Origin: Chloroflexota bacterium
Lineage (GTDB): Bacteria > Chloroflexota > Anaerolineae > Anaerolineales > Villigracilaceae
NCBI GenBank assembly: GCA_016234495.1
Contig: JACRBI010000034.1
Location: 1-64,000, forward strand
Direction of reading: 5' to 3'
Length of the DNA: 64,000 bases
The translations under genes were made by a program, and so were the position numbers. This document shows, in pieces, positions 23,513 to 33,291 of this stretch. The notes beneath the pieces are model-generated. The model saw nothing but the letters and a program-made list of their open reading frames with translations, ran no database searches and had not been told where the DNA came from. Positions within the stretch are counted from its first letter, which is position 1; each line of letters starts with the position of its first letter.

Positions 23513-24439
23513 ATGATCAAAGTCAGTGGTCTTACAAAGGACTACGGCGCGCGCCGCGCCATCACCAACCTGAACTTCGATGCCCAGCAAGGAGAGATCG
23601 TGGGTTTTCTCGGGCCGAACGGTGCAGGAAAAACCACAACACTGCGCATTTTGACAGGTTACATGCCGCCCAGCGACGGCGAGGCGATTGTGGCCGGGTA
23701 CGATGTGGTTGAAGAGTCGCTTGAAGTTCGCAAACGTGTTGGCTATTTACCCGAAACTGTTCCGCTTTACACAGACATGGTGGTTTTCGATTATCTGAAG
23801 TTCATGGGTGAACTGCGAAAAATCCCAAACGTCAATGACCGCGTGGATGAAGTATTGGACATGGTCGGCTTGCTCGACCGCGCCGATGGTTATATCGGCA
23901 ATCTCTCAAAAGGGATGCGCCAAAGAGTGGGGCTTGCGCAGGCGCTTCTTCACAGACCCGAGGTGTTGATCCTTGACGAACCGACGATCGGCCTTGACCC
24001 CGGGCAGGTTGTGGAAGTTCGCGAGTTGATCCGCGAGATCGGCAAAGAGCGTACCGTGCTGCTTTCCACTCACTTGTTAAATGAAGCACAAAACATCTGC
24101 GACCGTGTGTTGATCATCAATCAGGGCAAGATCGTGGCCGAAGACACCACCGAGAATCTGCAAGCCCGGTTGCTCGGCGCGGAGCGTGTCGTTTTGCGCG
24201 TGCGCGGAGAAGCCGATGAACTTGCCAGCACAGTCAAGCAAGTGAAAGGCGTGCAGGGTGTTGAAACCAAACAGGACGGCGCCGTGGAATTTGAATTCTC
24301 TCCGGGCAAAGACCTGCGCCCCGAAGTGGCAAAGAAAGTCATCAGCGCAGGCTACGACCTGCTTGAACTACGTCCGCTTGGCATGAGCCTTGAGGAAATC
24401 TTCCTCGAACTCACTGGCTCCGATTCGAAGAAAAAATAA
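23513..24439 (+). CDS. ABC transporter ATP-binding protein (GldA-like)
   Basis: This 308-residue ATPase has Walker A GFLGPNGAGKTTTLRILTG, Q-loop GYLPETVPLY, signature NLSKGMRQRVGLAQALL, Walker B VLILDEPTIGLDPGQ and the H-loop STHLL. The C-terminal extension (about 215-308) is the regulatory domain usual in ABC-2 ATPases. AGGAG lies before the ATG at 23513. It heads a four-gene operon with permease, GldG-like and DUF4340 proteins. This set resembles the GldA-GldF-GldG transporter of Bacteroidetes, but gliding is not implied and the substrate is unknown. Confidence 0.9.
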   Translation: MIKVSGLTKDYGARRAITNLNFDAQQGEIVGFLGPNGAGKTTTLRILTGYMPPSDGEAIVAGYDVVEESLEVRKRVGYLPETVPLYTDMVVFDYLKFMGELRKIPNVNDRVDEVLDMVGLLDRADGYIGNLSKGMRQRVGLAQALLHRPEVLILDEPTIGLDPGQVVEVRELIREIGKERTVLLSTHLLNEAQNICDRVLIINQGKIVAEDTTENLQARLLGAERVVLRVRGEADELASTVKQVKGVQGVETKQDGAVEFEFSPGKDLRPEVAKKVISAGYDLLELRPLGMSLEEIFLELTGSDSKKK

Positions 24440-24450
24440 AGAGGAACACC

Positions 24451-25194
24451 ATGAGAAATATTTGGACCATCGCAAAACGCGAATACGATAATTACTTCAA
24501 CAGCCCGCTGGCCTACGTGGTGGGGTTTGCCATTCTCCTGCCGATGGGCATTTACTTTGCGCTGATCATGTGGATCAGCTCGCAGTCAGCCGCAATGGGC
24601 GGACCCGCCCCCGAAAGCACGCCAATCAATTGGCTGTTTGTTTTTCTAATGATCTTCCTCAGCCCCGCACTGACCATGCGCCTGCTGTCTGATGAAGCTC
24701 GCATGGGCACGCTTGAATTATTGATGACGGCGCCAGTCCGCGACTTTGAACTGGTCGCTGGCAAGTGGCTGGGGGCTTTCATGTTGATCCTCTCGCTGGC
24801 TGCCATCACGCTTGTATTTCCGCTCATCATGAACAATTACGTCACGCCGGGCATTGACTGGCGGACGATGATTTCATCTTATATCGGTTTACTGCTGGTC
24901 TGCTCCGCGCTGCTTGGGTTGGGCGTGGGAATTTCCGCCATTTTTACAAACCAGTTCGCGGCATTCTTCACCACGCTTGGCTTGTTCTTTTTCCTGTGGT
25001 TCATGGTTAACCTGCCGGCGGGATACCTCGAACAAGGCGGAGACGTGCTTAACTACCTCAGCCTTTCCACACACTTCACCCAATCCATGAACAATGGCAC
25101 GATCAATTTGGGCGATATTGTTTATTACATCAGCCTCACTGCGCTGGGCTTGTTCGTCGGCTCCACCGCAATTGAAATTCGGAGATGGCGCTAA
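24451..25194 (+). CDS. ABC-2 type permease (GldF-like)
   Basis: This 247-residue membrane protein has six hydrophobic segments. It starts NIWTIAKREYDNYFNSPLAY, a typical ABC-2 permease N-terminus. The TM2/TM3 region contains LSPALTMRLLSDEARMGTLE and LLMTAPVRDFELVAGKWLG, the conserved coupling-helix motif. It lies 11 nt after the ATPase gene and ends 1 nt before the GldG-like gene, so the three are co-translated and probably form one complex. Confidence 0.9.
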   Translation: MRNIWTIAKREYDNYFNSPLAYVVGFAILLPMGIYFALIMWISSQSAAMGGPAPESTPINWLFVFLMIFLSPALTMRLLSDEARMGTLELLMTAPVRDFELVAGKWLGAFMLILSLAAITLVFPLIMNNYVTPGIDWRTMISSYIGLLLVCSALLGLGVGISAIFTNQFAAFFTTLGLFFFLWFMVNLPAGYLEQGGDVLNYLSLSTHFTQSMNNGTINLGDIVYYISLTALGLFVGSTAIEIRRWR

Positions 25195-25195
25195 C

Positions 25196-26800
25196 ATGGC
25201 TAAGAAGAAAAACCCCGCAGCAAAATATGCGTTCATCGGCCTTGTCCTCGCGGCTCTCGGCTGTGTTTCCGCAGCATTGATCGGCGCGGCAAAAGGCATG
25301 CTCGCATTAAAGATGTTTACACTCGAAAATGCAGATCAATTGAATCTCGCCCTGCAGATCAGCGCCGCCGTACTCGTCATTGGACTCGCTGCCTACGCAC
25401 TGATGACTCCCGACACAGTCCGCCGCTTCCTTTCTGGACGTCAGGCACGGTACGGCTCAAATTCATTGATCATGACTTTGGCATTCGTCGGCATTATTTT
25501 CGTCGCGAATATGCTTGCCTTCCAAAACCCAGAATTCCTCGGCGCGCCCTGGGATCTGACAGAAGACAAGTCCAACACCCTCGCGCCTGAAACACTGCAG
25601 GCGCTTGCAACCCTGCCAGAAAAAGTGACAGTCACCGCGTTCTACTCTGCCAACCTGAATTCTGCCAGCGCAAGCGAACTGCTGTTGAAATTCAAAACCA
25701 ACAGCAAGGGAAAATTCGATTACACATTTGTTGACCCAGACCAGGATCCGCTGGCAGCGCGTGAAGCAGGCATTACTGGCGACGGCAAGATATTGCTCCA
25801 GATGGGCGAAACAAAAGAGATCGCATCCTCGGCATCTGAGAGCGAGCTTACCCGCGCGTTAATTCGTTTGATCAGCCCGGAAACGCGCGCTGTTTACTTC
25901 CTGCAAGGACACGGCGAAGCCCCTTTGGAAGCAGGCGCTGAAATCAGTTTTTCAATCGCCAAAAACACACTGGAATCAAAGAACTACACGGTCAATGCCC
26001 TCAATCTTTTGACAACAAACAAAATTCCCGAGGATGCGCTCGCGGTCATTGTTGACGGGCCTTTAAAACCTCTGGCTGATTCGGAAGTGGCATTGCTCAA
26101 GAAATACGTGGACGCAGGCGGATCCTTGATCGTGATGGAAGATCCGGTTGCCGTTACCGAATTCGGCGATTCTCCCGACCCGCTCGCAAATTACTTAACC
26201 ACTGATTGGGGCATCACGCTCAACAACGACATCGTGATTGACCTGGTGAACACGCAAAACCCGCTTCAGGCAGTTTCGTCACAAATTGGTCAGCACCCGA
26301 TCACGCAAAACCTGACGCAAAACTACATCGTAATTTTGCCGCAAGCGCGGAGCATTGGCATGGGAGCGGCGCTGGAAAATATCACCCTGACGCCCATCAT
26401 CATGACAACCGACCAATCCTGGGGCGAGACGGAACTTGTCTCCGGCGAAACCCCGGAATTCACGCCGGAAAAAGATAATCCCGGGCCGTTAAATTTGGCA
26501 GTTGCCGGCGAAAATACGGCAACCACCGGTCGCGTGGTCGTATTCGGTAATTCGCTGTACGCCACCGACCAGGTCTTCGATGCGTACGGAAATGGCAATA
26601 TGTTCATCAACTCGGTGGACTGGGCCGCAGAGCAGGAAAACCTGATCAACATCACCCCGCGCAGCCAGACCCCGCGCATGTTCATCCCACCGACAAACGC
26701 CAGGTTCATCATCATGATCATTCTGGCTGTGATCGTCCTGCCGGGCATGGTTGTTTTTGCAGGCATTTCATCATGGCTTTCGCGCCGCAGGAAAGGCTAG
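25196..26800 (+). CDS. GldG-like ABC transporter auxiliary protein
   Basis: This 534-residue protein has membrane helices at about 10-35, 45-70 and 85-105. It then has a long extracytoplasmic ABC_transp_aux/GldG-type domain (YGSNSLIMTLAFVGI, then LTEDKSNTLAPETLQALATL and EKVTVTAFYS). A central VYFLQGHGEAPLEAG motif is typical of the family. A C-terminal membrane helix (IIMILAVIVLPGMVVFAGIS) ends in a basic tail. The ATG at 25196 follows the permease stop at once. Confidence 0.85.
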   Translation: MAKKKNPAAKYAFIGLVLAALGCVSAALIGAAKGMLALKMFTLENADQLNLALQISAAVLVIGLAAYALMTPDTVRRFLSGRQARYGSNSLIMTLAFVGIIFVANMLAFQNPEFLGAPWDLTEDKSNTLAPETLQALATLPEKVTVTAFYSANLNSASASELLLKFKTNSKGKFDYTFVDPDQDPLAAREAGITGDGKILLQMGETKEIASSASESELTRALIRLISPETRAVYFLQGHGEAPLEAGAEISFSIAKNTLESKNYTVNALNLLTTNKIPEDALAVIVDGPLKPLADSEVALLKKYVDAGGSLIVMEDPVAVTEFGDSPDPLANYLTTDWGITLNNDIVIDLVNTQNPLQAVSSQIGQHPITQNLTQNYIVILPQARSIGMGAALENITLTPIIMTTDQSWGETELVSGETPEFTPEKDNPGPLNLAVAGENTATTGRVVVFGNSLYATDQVFDAYGNGNMFINSVDWAAEQENLINITPRSQTPRMFIPPTNARFIIMIILAVIVLPGMVVFAGISSWLSRRRKG

Positions 26801-26803
26801 CAG

Positions 26804-27520
26804 ATGGCTCGCAAAACAACCAATGCAGAAAAACCAACACCGCGCAAGACCAATTCAACCCGCGCAAAATCTGCAAACATCAAACCGAAAAAATCAGGCT
26901 TCCGTGTTGACACGTTGTTCACGGTCGTCATATTGGCGGCGTTGATCACTTTCGTCATTTACTTAAACCGCGAAAAGAAAACAACAGAAGCAGAAGCCAC
27001 GCCCGCAAGCGAGATCGCTTTTGTGTTCAGCGAGGAAGACGGCACACCGACCAGTTTTGAGGTCAAGCCGGCAGAAGGCGAAACTGTCAAAGTGGCGCGG
27101 GATGAGAAAAATGCCTGGGCGCTGGAACTGCCAATTAAGACCGAAGCAGACCAGGGCGCGTCAGAAGCGGCGGCATCGCAAATATCCTCCCTATTGGTCG
27201 TCAGCCCTGTCGATGCCGATCCGTCCATTTTTGGACTCGATGCCCCAGCCTTTATCATCACGATTGGCTTCGACAATGGAAAATCTCATGTGCTCGAAAT
27301 TGGCGACAGCACCCCCACCAACAGCGGCTATTACGTTCGCCTCGATAAGCAAAAAATGCTGATCGTGGATTTATATGGGATCGACTCGCTGCTGCAACTG
27401 GCGAGTGCTCCTCCATATTTGAACACTCCCACACCCTCCCCGCTTCCCCCGACCGAGACGCCTGCTCCATCGACCGGGGCAGAGTCTACGCCGATAGTGA
27501 CCGTAACCCCAACCCCATAA
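26804..27520 (+). CDS. DUF4340 membrane-anchored protein
   Basis: This 238-residue protein has a basic N-terminus and one membrane helix (LFTVVILAALITFVIYL, about 38-54). The exterior domain matches DUF4340 (DEKNAWALELPIKTEADQ, SIFGLDAPAFIITIGFDNG, NSGYYVRLDKQKMLIVD). The tail is Pro/Thr-rich. DUF4340 genes commonly follow GldG-like genes, and here the gap is 3 nt. The role is unknown, presumably an external part of the ABC complex. Confidence 0.85.
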   Translation: MARKTTNAEKPTPRKTNSTRAKSANIKPKKSGFRVDTLFTVVILAALITFVIYLNREKKTTEAEATPASEIAFVFSEEDGTPTSFEVKPAEGETVKVARDEKNAWALELPIKTEADQGASEAAASQISSLLVVSPVDADPSIFGLDAPAFIITIGFDNGKSHVLEIGDSTPTNSGYYVRLDKQKMLIVDLYGIDSLLQLASAPPYLNTPTPSPLPPTETPAPSTGAESTPIVTVTPTP

Positions 27521-27635
27521 CGGGTTTATACCAGTATTCAAAACCTTTGGGTCAAAACAGCCGAATTTGCAAATATGACCTTTTGGGTTCATGTAATACA
27601 AAATCATTGCAAAGCATCTGAAAAGTGAAAAGGTA

Positions 27636-27664
27636 TTGCTTTTGAAGATAAAAAAGTGTATCCT
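27636..27664 (+). promoter_or_regulatory. Possible rpoD promoter
   Basis: TTGCTT (27636-27641), a 17-nt spacer and TATCCT (27659-27664), about 45 nt before the rpoD ATG. The match is moderate. Confidence 0.45.
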
Positions 27665-27709
27665 GATTCTGGCTTTGTAGGTAAATACTTTTGAAAGTTG
27701 GATGTGTAA

Positions 27710-28924
27710 ATGGATGTAGAGAAGATATTAATTGATGACGAAGAGGAATTCCCTGCCATCGCGCGGCTCATTGAACTGGGCCGCCAAAAATCATATGTAA
27801 CGCTGGACGATATTCTCCATTTTTTCCCGGAGGCAGAACAGGATGTAGAGCAGCTTGAAGAGGCTTTTTCAGCTTTATTGAGTGCGGGTATCCCATTCCA
27901 GGAAGATACTGTCATGCCGGAACCAACCGAAGATGAGTTGGTTGCGGTGGAGGAAAGCGGCGAGGTCGAGGAACCGGAGATTGATCCCGCGCTCGACGAT
28001 TACCTTGCCAATATAGATACTGACGACACGATCGGCCTGTACCTGAAAGAGGTCAGCCGTGTGCCGCTCTTGACTGCTGTTGAAGAAGTGCAGTTGGCGC
28101 AGCGCATCGAGCGCGGCCGCTCTGCCCGTGAAGAACTAGCACAGGGAAGCGTGCCGCCGAAGCGCAGGCTCGAGCTTCGCCAGTCCATTGAAGACGGCTG
28201 GGCTGGGCGCGAACACCTCATTACCGCGAACTCGCGCCTTGTGATCTCCGTCGCCAAAAAATACATGGGACGCGGCGTTCCATTCCTGGACTTGATTCAG
28301 GAAGGCAATATTGGTCTGATCCGCGCCACGAAAAAATTCGATTACCGCCGCGGGCATAAATTTTCCACTTACGCTACATGGTGGATTCGTCAGGCTGTCA
28401 CCCGCGCCATTGCCGATCAGGGGCGCACCATCCGCGTGCCAGTCCATATGGGCGACCAGATCAACAAACTTCTGCGCGTACAGCACCAACTTACTCAACG
28501 TCTCGGCCGCGAACCCAGCGTGGACGAATTAGCCGTCGCGTTGGATGTGCCGCCCAAGAAGATCGAGAACATGATTCAGGTGGCGCGCCGCCCGCTTTCA
28601 CTTGAAACGCCGACAGACGACGAAGAAGATTCTGTGCTCGGTGATTTCATCGAAGACGATGAGGCTCCTCCGCCGGACGAGACCGCCACTTATAACTTGT
28701 TGAAGGAACACCTCGGCGAAGTGTTGAACGGTCTGCCGCCGCGCGAAGTTCGTATCTTACAGCTTCGCTACGGTCTGCTCGACGGACAAGCCTATACGCT
28801 CGAGGAAGTGGGACGTAAGATGGGCGTCACCCGCGAGCGCGTGCGCCAGATCGAAGCGCAGGCATTGAGCCGCCTGCGCCACCCGTCCATCCGCAGGAAA
28901 CTGCGTGATTATCTGGGCGAATAG
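27710..28924 (+). CDS. rpoD: Primary RNA polymerase sigma factor
   Basis: This 404-residue sigma-70 protein has region 1.1-like acidic helices (1-100) and region 1.2 ([18 protein letters not shown]). Region 2 ([40 protein letters not shown]) contains the -10 recognition and melting residues. Region 3 follows. Region 4 ends in [20 protein letters not shown], the -35 helix-turn-helix. It is short for RpoD because the large non-conserved region is absent, as in many SigA proteins. The well-formed TTGACA/TATAAT promoters in this window agree with such a factor. Confidence 0.93.
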   Translation: MDVEKILIDDEEEFPAIARLIELGRQKSYVTLDDILHFFPEAEQDVEQLEEAFSALLSAGIPFQEDTVMPEPTEDELVAVEESGEVEEPEIDPALDDYLANIDTDDTIGLYLKEVSRVPLLTAVEEVQLAQRIERGRSAREELAQGSVPPKRRLELRQSIEDGWAGREHLITANSRLVISVAKKYMGRGVPFLDLIQEGNIGLIRATKKFDYRRGHKFSTYATWWIRQAVTRAIADQGRTIRVPVHMGDQINKLLRVQHQLTQRLGREPSVDELAVALDVPPKKIENMIQVARRPLSLETPTDDEEDSVLGDFIEDDEAPPPDETATYNLLKEHLGEVLNGLPPREVRILQLRYGLLDGQAYTLEEVGRKMGVTRERVRQIEAQALSRLRHPSIRRKLRDYLGE

Positions 28925-28940
28925 AAACATATGAATATGC

Positions 28941-28967
28941 AAAATGGGCAATAGATTTGCCCATTTT
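28941..28967. terminator. Terminator after rpoD
   Basis: AAAATGGGCAA (28941-28951), a 5-nt loop, and TTGCCCATTTT (28957-28967), followed by a G/T-rich stretch. The next gene's -10 box starts 7 nt later. Confidence 0.75.
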
Positions 28968-28973
28968 GTGTTT

Positions 28974-28988
28974 TAAAATAGGCTGATG
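28974..28988 (+). promoter_or_regulatory. -10 box 6 nt before ATG (leaderless)
   Basis: TAAAAT (28974-28979) is followed by six bases and the ATG at 28986. No Shine-Dalgarno is present. Transcription would begin at or next to the start codon. Confidence 0.45.
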
Positions 28989-30455
28989 CTGAAAAAACTC
29001 CCCTCACTGGCAGCTTTTCTCTTTCCTCGTCTTCAGGATGTTTTTTTTATTGGCATTCTACTGGCTGGCGTATTTTATGGAAACAAGCTTTTTAATCTGG
29101 ATGGAGATTTGGGGCGGCATATAACAATCGGGAATTACATTATTGAATACAAAACAATACCTGTCCGTGACATATTTTCGCACACGCTAACAGGAAAGAC
29201 TCTTGTCCCGCATGAATGGCTTGCGCAGGTTCTTTTCAGCGCGGCGAATTCCCTGATGGAATTGAACGGTGTAGTCATTCTGACCGTAACCATAATCGCT
29301 GCTACTTTCACGCTTACCTATCGTGAAATCGTCTCTCGCAATGTCTTCCGCCTGATAGCATTGTCCGCCGGGCTTTGGGCGGCAATGACATCCAGCCTGC
29401 ACTGGCTGGCACGCCCGCATATTTTCACGTTCCTTTTTCTGGCAATCTGGACTTATCATCTCGATCGGGTTGCAAAAAAGAAAACAGATCGCATCTGGGT
29501 CTTTCCAATCCTCATGCTGATTTGGGTCAACACCCATGGGGCATTTATTGCTGGTTTCGTGGTTTTAGGCGCCCACGCCGTAGAATGGCTCTGGGAGTTT
29601 ATTAACCACCGTGCCGATGTAAAAAATGGCCGCGCTCTTTTCATCATTGGCGTTTCATCTATTCTTGCCTCATTAATCAATCCCTCAGGCTATCGTCTTT
29701 GGGGAACCAGTTTGGGTTACGTGAGCAATAATTACCTTGTCGACCACACCATCGAGTACATGTCGCCTGATTTTCACCTTGGTTCTATGTGGCCATTTCT
29801 GATCATGCTGGCATTCTTTTTGTTTGCGCTCGGTCAGGGAGTAAAAATAAAATTGAGGGAATCGATCCTGCTGGCAGGCTGGGCAGCCATGGCGTTATAT
29901 AGCGCGCGCAACATTCCTCTATTTGCCATCGTCGCTGCTCCGATCCTTGGGGCGCTCATTCAATCGTCGGCAGAGAAAATACCCTTTTTGGCGAGGCAGG
30001 ATGAAAATCTGAAGAGGATCGATGATCAACTGCGTGGAATACTCCTTCCCTTTTTGAGCGTCCTGATGCTTGCTTTCGCGTCCATGCAAAATGAAAAATT
30101 AGTCTACCGATTTGATCCGTCAATTTTTCCAGTCCACGCAGTAAACTGGCTGGAAGAAAACCCACAGGATGGAAATGTATTTAATTATTTTACATGGGGA
30201 GGATATTTGCTTTATCGTGAATGGCCCAAAGTAAATGTATTTATTGACGGTCAGACCGATTTTTACGGCGAGGCGCTAACCCGCGAATATGAACGGGTAA
30301 TTTCTGTTTCAAGCGGCTGGGAAACTATTTTTGAGAAATATGATATCAAGTGGGTGATCATCCCGCGCGACTCTGCATTGGCAAACACCTTGCAAACTGA
30401 ACATGGCTGGCGCATTCTTTACAGCGACAACACAGCAGCCATTTTACGAAAGTAA
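28986..30455 (+). CDS. Polytopic membrane protein, GT-C-like
   Basis: This 489-residue protein has about eleven hydrophobic segments. An early exterior loop contains NLDGDLGRHITIGNYI and SHTLTGKTLVPHEWLAQ. Its acidic residue and position resemble the D/E-x-D loop of GT-C glycosyltransferases. The C-terminal soluble part (about 390-489) has NVFNYFTWGGYLLYREWPKV and FIDGQTDFYGEAL, a combination I have seen in uncharacterised GT-C-like proteins. It is followed after 5 nt by a GT39 gene. It is probably a lipid-linked sugar transferase, but this is not proven. Confidence 0.7.
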   Translation: MLKKLPSLAAFLFPRLQDVFFIGILLAGVFYGNKLFNLDGDLGRHITIGNYIIEYKTIPVRDIFSHTLTGKTLVPHEWLAQVLFSAANSLMELNGVVILTVTIIAATFTLTYREIVSRNVFRLIALSAGLWAAMTSSLHWLARPHIFTFLFLAIWTYHLDRVAKKKTDRIWVFPILMLIWVNTHGAFIAGFVVLGAHAVEWLWEFINHRADVKNGRALFIIGVSSILASLINPSGYRLWGTSLGYVSNNYLVDHTIEYMSPDFHLGSMWPFLIMLAFFLFALGQGVKIKLRESILLAGWAAMALYSARNIPLFAIVAAPILGALIQSSAEKIPFLARQDENLKRIDDQLRGILLPFLSVLMLAFASMQNEKLVYRFDPSIFPVHAVNWLEENPQDGNVFNYFTWGGYLLYREWPKVNVFIDGQTDFYGEALTREYERVISVSSGWETIFEKYDIKWVIIPRDSALANTLQTEHGWRILYSDNTAAILRK

Positions 30456-30460
30456 TTTTC

Positions 30461-31960
30461 TTGAACATGGCTTCACTCCAAAATCAAAAAGCAAAATTAG
30501 CCCTCGTCCTCATCTTTGCCTTCCTTATCAGGCTGGCTGGAATTTCGTCCCGTCCCATTTGGTATGACGAGGCTTTTTCTATCCTGATTTCTGAGCAGGG
30601 ACCATCTACTATTCTCGCAGGAACACTCGCCATCGATTCGGATTCGTCTGCCGCAGAAGAACATCCACCAGCTTATTACTTCACGCTATGGGGTTGGATG
30701 CAAGTCTTTGGAAATTCACTGACCGCAGTTCGGCTTCTTTCAATTATGATTTCACTCGGAATTATTTTGTGTGTTTACCTGATTGCAAGCCACCTGCTTG
30801 ACTCACCCGCTGCGCTAAGTGCGGCATTCATTTCAGCCATCCTGCCATTTCAAGTTCACTATGGTCAGGAAATCCGTATGTATGTTTTGCTGACATTCTG
30901 GTTGTGCCTCGCGACACTCGCACTCCTCAAGCGCCAGTGGATTTTATTTAGTATCGCGGCTGCACTCGCCCAATACACACACAATCTTGCGGCGTTTTAT
31001 TTGATTCCACTTGCGCTCACGCCAATCTTTCAAAAGGATTGGAAAACGCTTCGCTCTTTAACTCTGGCTGGATTCGCCTCGATCATCATTTACTCCCCGT
31101 GGCTGATTCAACTCCCCGCACAGTTCTCGAAAGTGACGCACGGCTTCTGGGTCGAGCGCCCCGGCATCGAAAAGATCTTCACCCTTATTTTGATCTACAT
31201 CCCTCACCTACCCCTGCCTAATGACTGGCTTCCACTTGGATTACTGTTTTCAACCCTCACGATCACACTTGCCGCCTTTCAGACATACCGCACAACAAGG
31301 GATGATCTATCCCAAGCACGAATTGGCCTCTGGCTGGCTTATCTTTCATTTGCGCCGCCGATGCTGCTTTGGCTAGTCTCCCAAAAATGGCCCGTCTATG
31401 TGGAGCGTGCCCTTCTTCCATCTCATGCGATATTTTGCATCTGGCTGGCATGGGCTTTCACAAAGTCAAAACTGCCCCATCAGATTCAAATCCTTGCCTT
31501 TGCGTTAATTTTCGCATCAGCAGGGATCGGGCTTTATCAGCATGTCGCATATAAAGGCTTTCCTTACGGAGCATTCCCCCAAATAAATAAAAGCATAATA
31601 GGCAGATATCAACCGGGGGATGTGGTCATTCACTCGAGCAAGCTCTCCTACCTCCCGTCATTTTATTTTGATCGTGATTTGCCAATGAGCTACATCACCG
31701 AACCATCAGGGAGTTCTACTGACACACTCTCTCCTTTTACCAGAGAAGTGTTACATCTATCGGGCAATGAAAATATTGAATCGGCAACCTCAGCTGCTGT
31801 CCGTGTTTGGTTTATCATCTACCAAAAATCCATGGATGAACTTACTGCGCAAGGATTCAAGACCCACCCTCAGCTTGAATATCTTGATCAATATTTCAAA
31901 CTGGAATCAGTTGATTCATGGGATGAAGTAAATGTTTACCAATACCAAAGCCCCCCATAA
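30461..31960 (+). CDS. Glycosyltransferase family 39-like membrane protein
   Basis: This 499-residue GT-C protein has about ten membrane helices. The first exterior loop has RLAGISSRPIWYDEAFSILI, with the conserved WxDE motif used by PMT/ArnT-type enzymes. HPPAYYFTLWGWMQVFGNS and ILPFQVHYGQEIRMYVLL follow, both family-typical. It should transfer a sugar from a polyprenyl phosphate to an acceptor outside the membrane. It ends 12 nt before the convergent ctaA-ctaB fusion gene. Confidence 0.85.
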   Translation: MNMASLQNQKAKLALVLIFAFLIRLAGISSRPIWYDEAFSILISEQGPSTILAGTLAIDSDSSAAEEHPPAYYFTLWGWMQVFGNSLTAVRLLSIMISLGIILCVYLIASHLLDSPAALSAAFISAILPFQVHYGQEIRMYVLLTFWLCLATLALLKRQWILFSIAAALAQYTHNLAAFYLIPLALTPIFQKDWKTLRSLTLAGFASIIIYSPWLIQLPAQFSKVTHGFWVERPGIEKIFTLILIYIPHLPLPNDWLPLGLLFSTLTITLAAFQTYRTTRDDLSQARIGLWLAYLSFAPPMLLWLVSQKWPVYVERALLPSHAIFCIWLAWAFTKSKLPHQIQILAFALIFASAGIGLYQHVAYKGFPYGAFPQINKSIIGRYQPGDVVIHSSKLSYLPSFYFDRDLPMSYITEPSGSSTDTLSPFTREVLHLSGNENIESATSAAVRVWFIIYQKSMDELTAQGFKTHPQLEYLDQYFKLESVDSWDEVNVYQYQSPP

Positions 31961-31972
31961 ATTGTTATTCGT

Positions 31973-33289
31973 TTACACCACAGCATCGATCATGATCGCC
32001 AAAAAGATAAACGCCAGGTACATGCTAGACCAGCGGTACATCGTCCACGCGACCTTGTTGCCGCCGACCTTGAATACCTTCCACGCGGCGTAAAGCAGGA
32101 AGCCACCCAGTACCAGCGCCGAAATCAAATAGACTGTCCCCGCCAGGTTGAAAATGGGAAGCAATAAAGTCACCGCAACCAATTCAACCGTATAGACCAA
32201 AATATGCCTGCGCGTCCGCGCTTCGCCATGCACGACTGGCATCATGGGCACTCCTGCCTTCTCGTAATCCTTCATGCGGACAATCGCCAGCGCCCAAAAA
32301 TGAGGAGGCGTCCACATGAACACAATGGCAAACAGAATCCAGGCCGCAAGGCCAAGATGACCTGTCGCAGCCGCCCAGCCCACCATCGGAGGAATTGCGC
32401 CTGCGCCGCCGCCGATAACGATGTTTTGCACGGTTGCTTTTTTCAACAGGATGCTGTAAAAAATCACATAATAAAAAATCCCCGCGAGCGAAAGTAACGC
32501 CGCAAGCAAATTTACATACCCTGCCATGACATAATAACTGATCAGCGAAAGCGCAAGCCCATACGACAAACCTTCCGCCGCAGTTAACCGCCCATCAGCC
32601 AGCGGACGTTTTGCAGTGCGCTGCATATTCTTATCCAATTCGCGGTCAATGTACTGGTTCAATGCGCTTGAGCCAGCCGCCGCCAATGCGCCGCCCAACA
32701 ATGTCCAAAAGGTAAGTGATGCAGAAGGCCAGGCCTTGCTCCCGGCCACCAAGCCGCTGTAAGTTGTGACAAGCAGCAAAGCGACGATCAACGGCTTGGA
32801 TAAAATAAAGAAATCCTTTGTCCGCTGTCGGAAGCTAAATTTAATAACTTCGGTTGCATCCTTCGCCAGCACGCCGGAAGCGAATACCAAAACGCCCAGT
32901 GATATCCACAACGCGACCGCCGTCATGCCGTGCAGAATCACCAAATGTATGGGATATGCCCGTGTCACTTCGATCGCGCCAATGAAAGCCTGTCCAAAAA
33001 AGAGAACTCCAGTCACAGTGGTTAGCGGGTGAAGCAAATTTTGATGACGCTGTTCGCGCCACGCCTTTCTTAAAACCAAAAGCATAAACACCGAAGCCAC
33101 GCCAACCAAAACCAGATGCGCCAGCTTCAAATAGCCCAAAGGTTGAGTCGGCACGCACGCAGGCCAGCCAACACAATAGGCCCACGCGCCGGTCACAGTT
33201 ACGATTCGGCCAACGATGGTTAACACAAAAACCATTAAAAATAAAACCAAGACCAAACGGGAAAAGGATGATTGCAAAGAATATTTCAT
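31973..33289 (-). CDS. ctaB: Half-size haem A synthase fused to protohaem IX farnesyltransferase (CtaA-CtaB)
   Basis: This 438-residue fusion makes haem O and haem A for the oxidase. Residues about 1-140 form four membrane helices like one half of CtaA. A cysteine pair (YCVGWPACVP) and histidines (LKLAHLVLV, HLVILHGMTA) are suited to haem binding. Residues about 150-438 are CtaB, with the prenyl-diphosphate Asp motif NQYIDRELDKNMQRTAKRPL and the second motif MRMKDYEKAGVPMMPVVHG (from VRMKDY). Full CtaA has eight helices, so only half is present. The ATG at 33289 is 2 nt after the surf1 stop. It is last in the cox operon. Confidence 0.87.
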   Translation of the reverse strand: MKYSLQSSFSRLVLVLFLMVFVLTIVGRIVTVTGAWAYCVGWPACVPTQPLGYLKLAHLVLVGVASVFMLLVLRKAWREQRHQNLLHPLTTVTGVLFFGQAFIGAIEVTRAYPIHLVILHGMTAVALWISLGVLVFASGVLAKDATEVIKFSFRQRTKDFFILSKPLIVALLLVTTYSGLVAGSKAWPSASLTFWTLLGGALAAAGSSALNQYIDRELDKNMQRTAKRPLADGRLTAAEGLSYGLALSLISYYVMAGYVNLLAALLSLAGIFYYVIFYSILLKKATVQNIVIGGGAGAIPPMVGWAAATGHLGLAAWILFAIVFMWTPPHFWALAIVRMKDYEKAGVPMMPVVHGEARTRRHILVYTVELVAVTLLLPIFNLAGTVYLISALVLGGFLLYAAWKVFKVGGNKVAWTMYRWSSMYLAFIFLAIMIDAVV

Positions 33290-33291
33290 AG

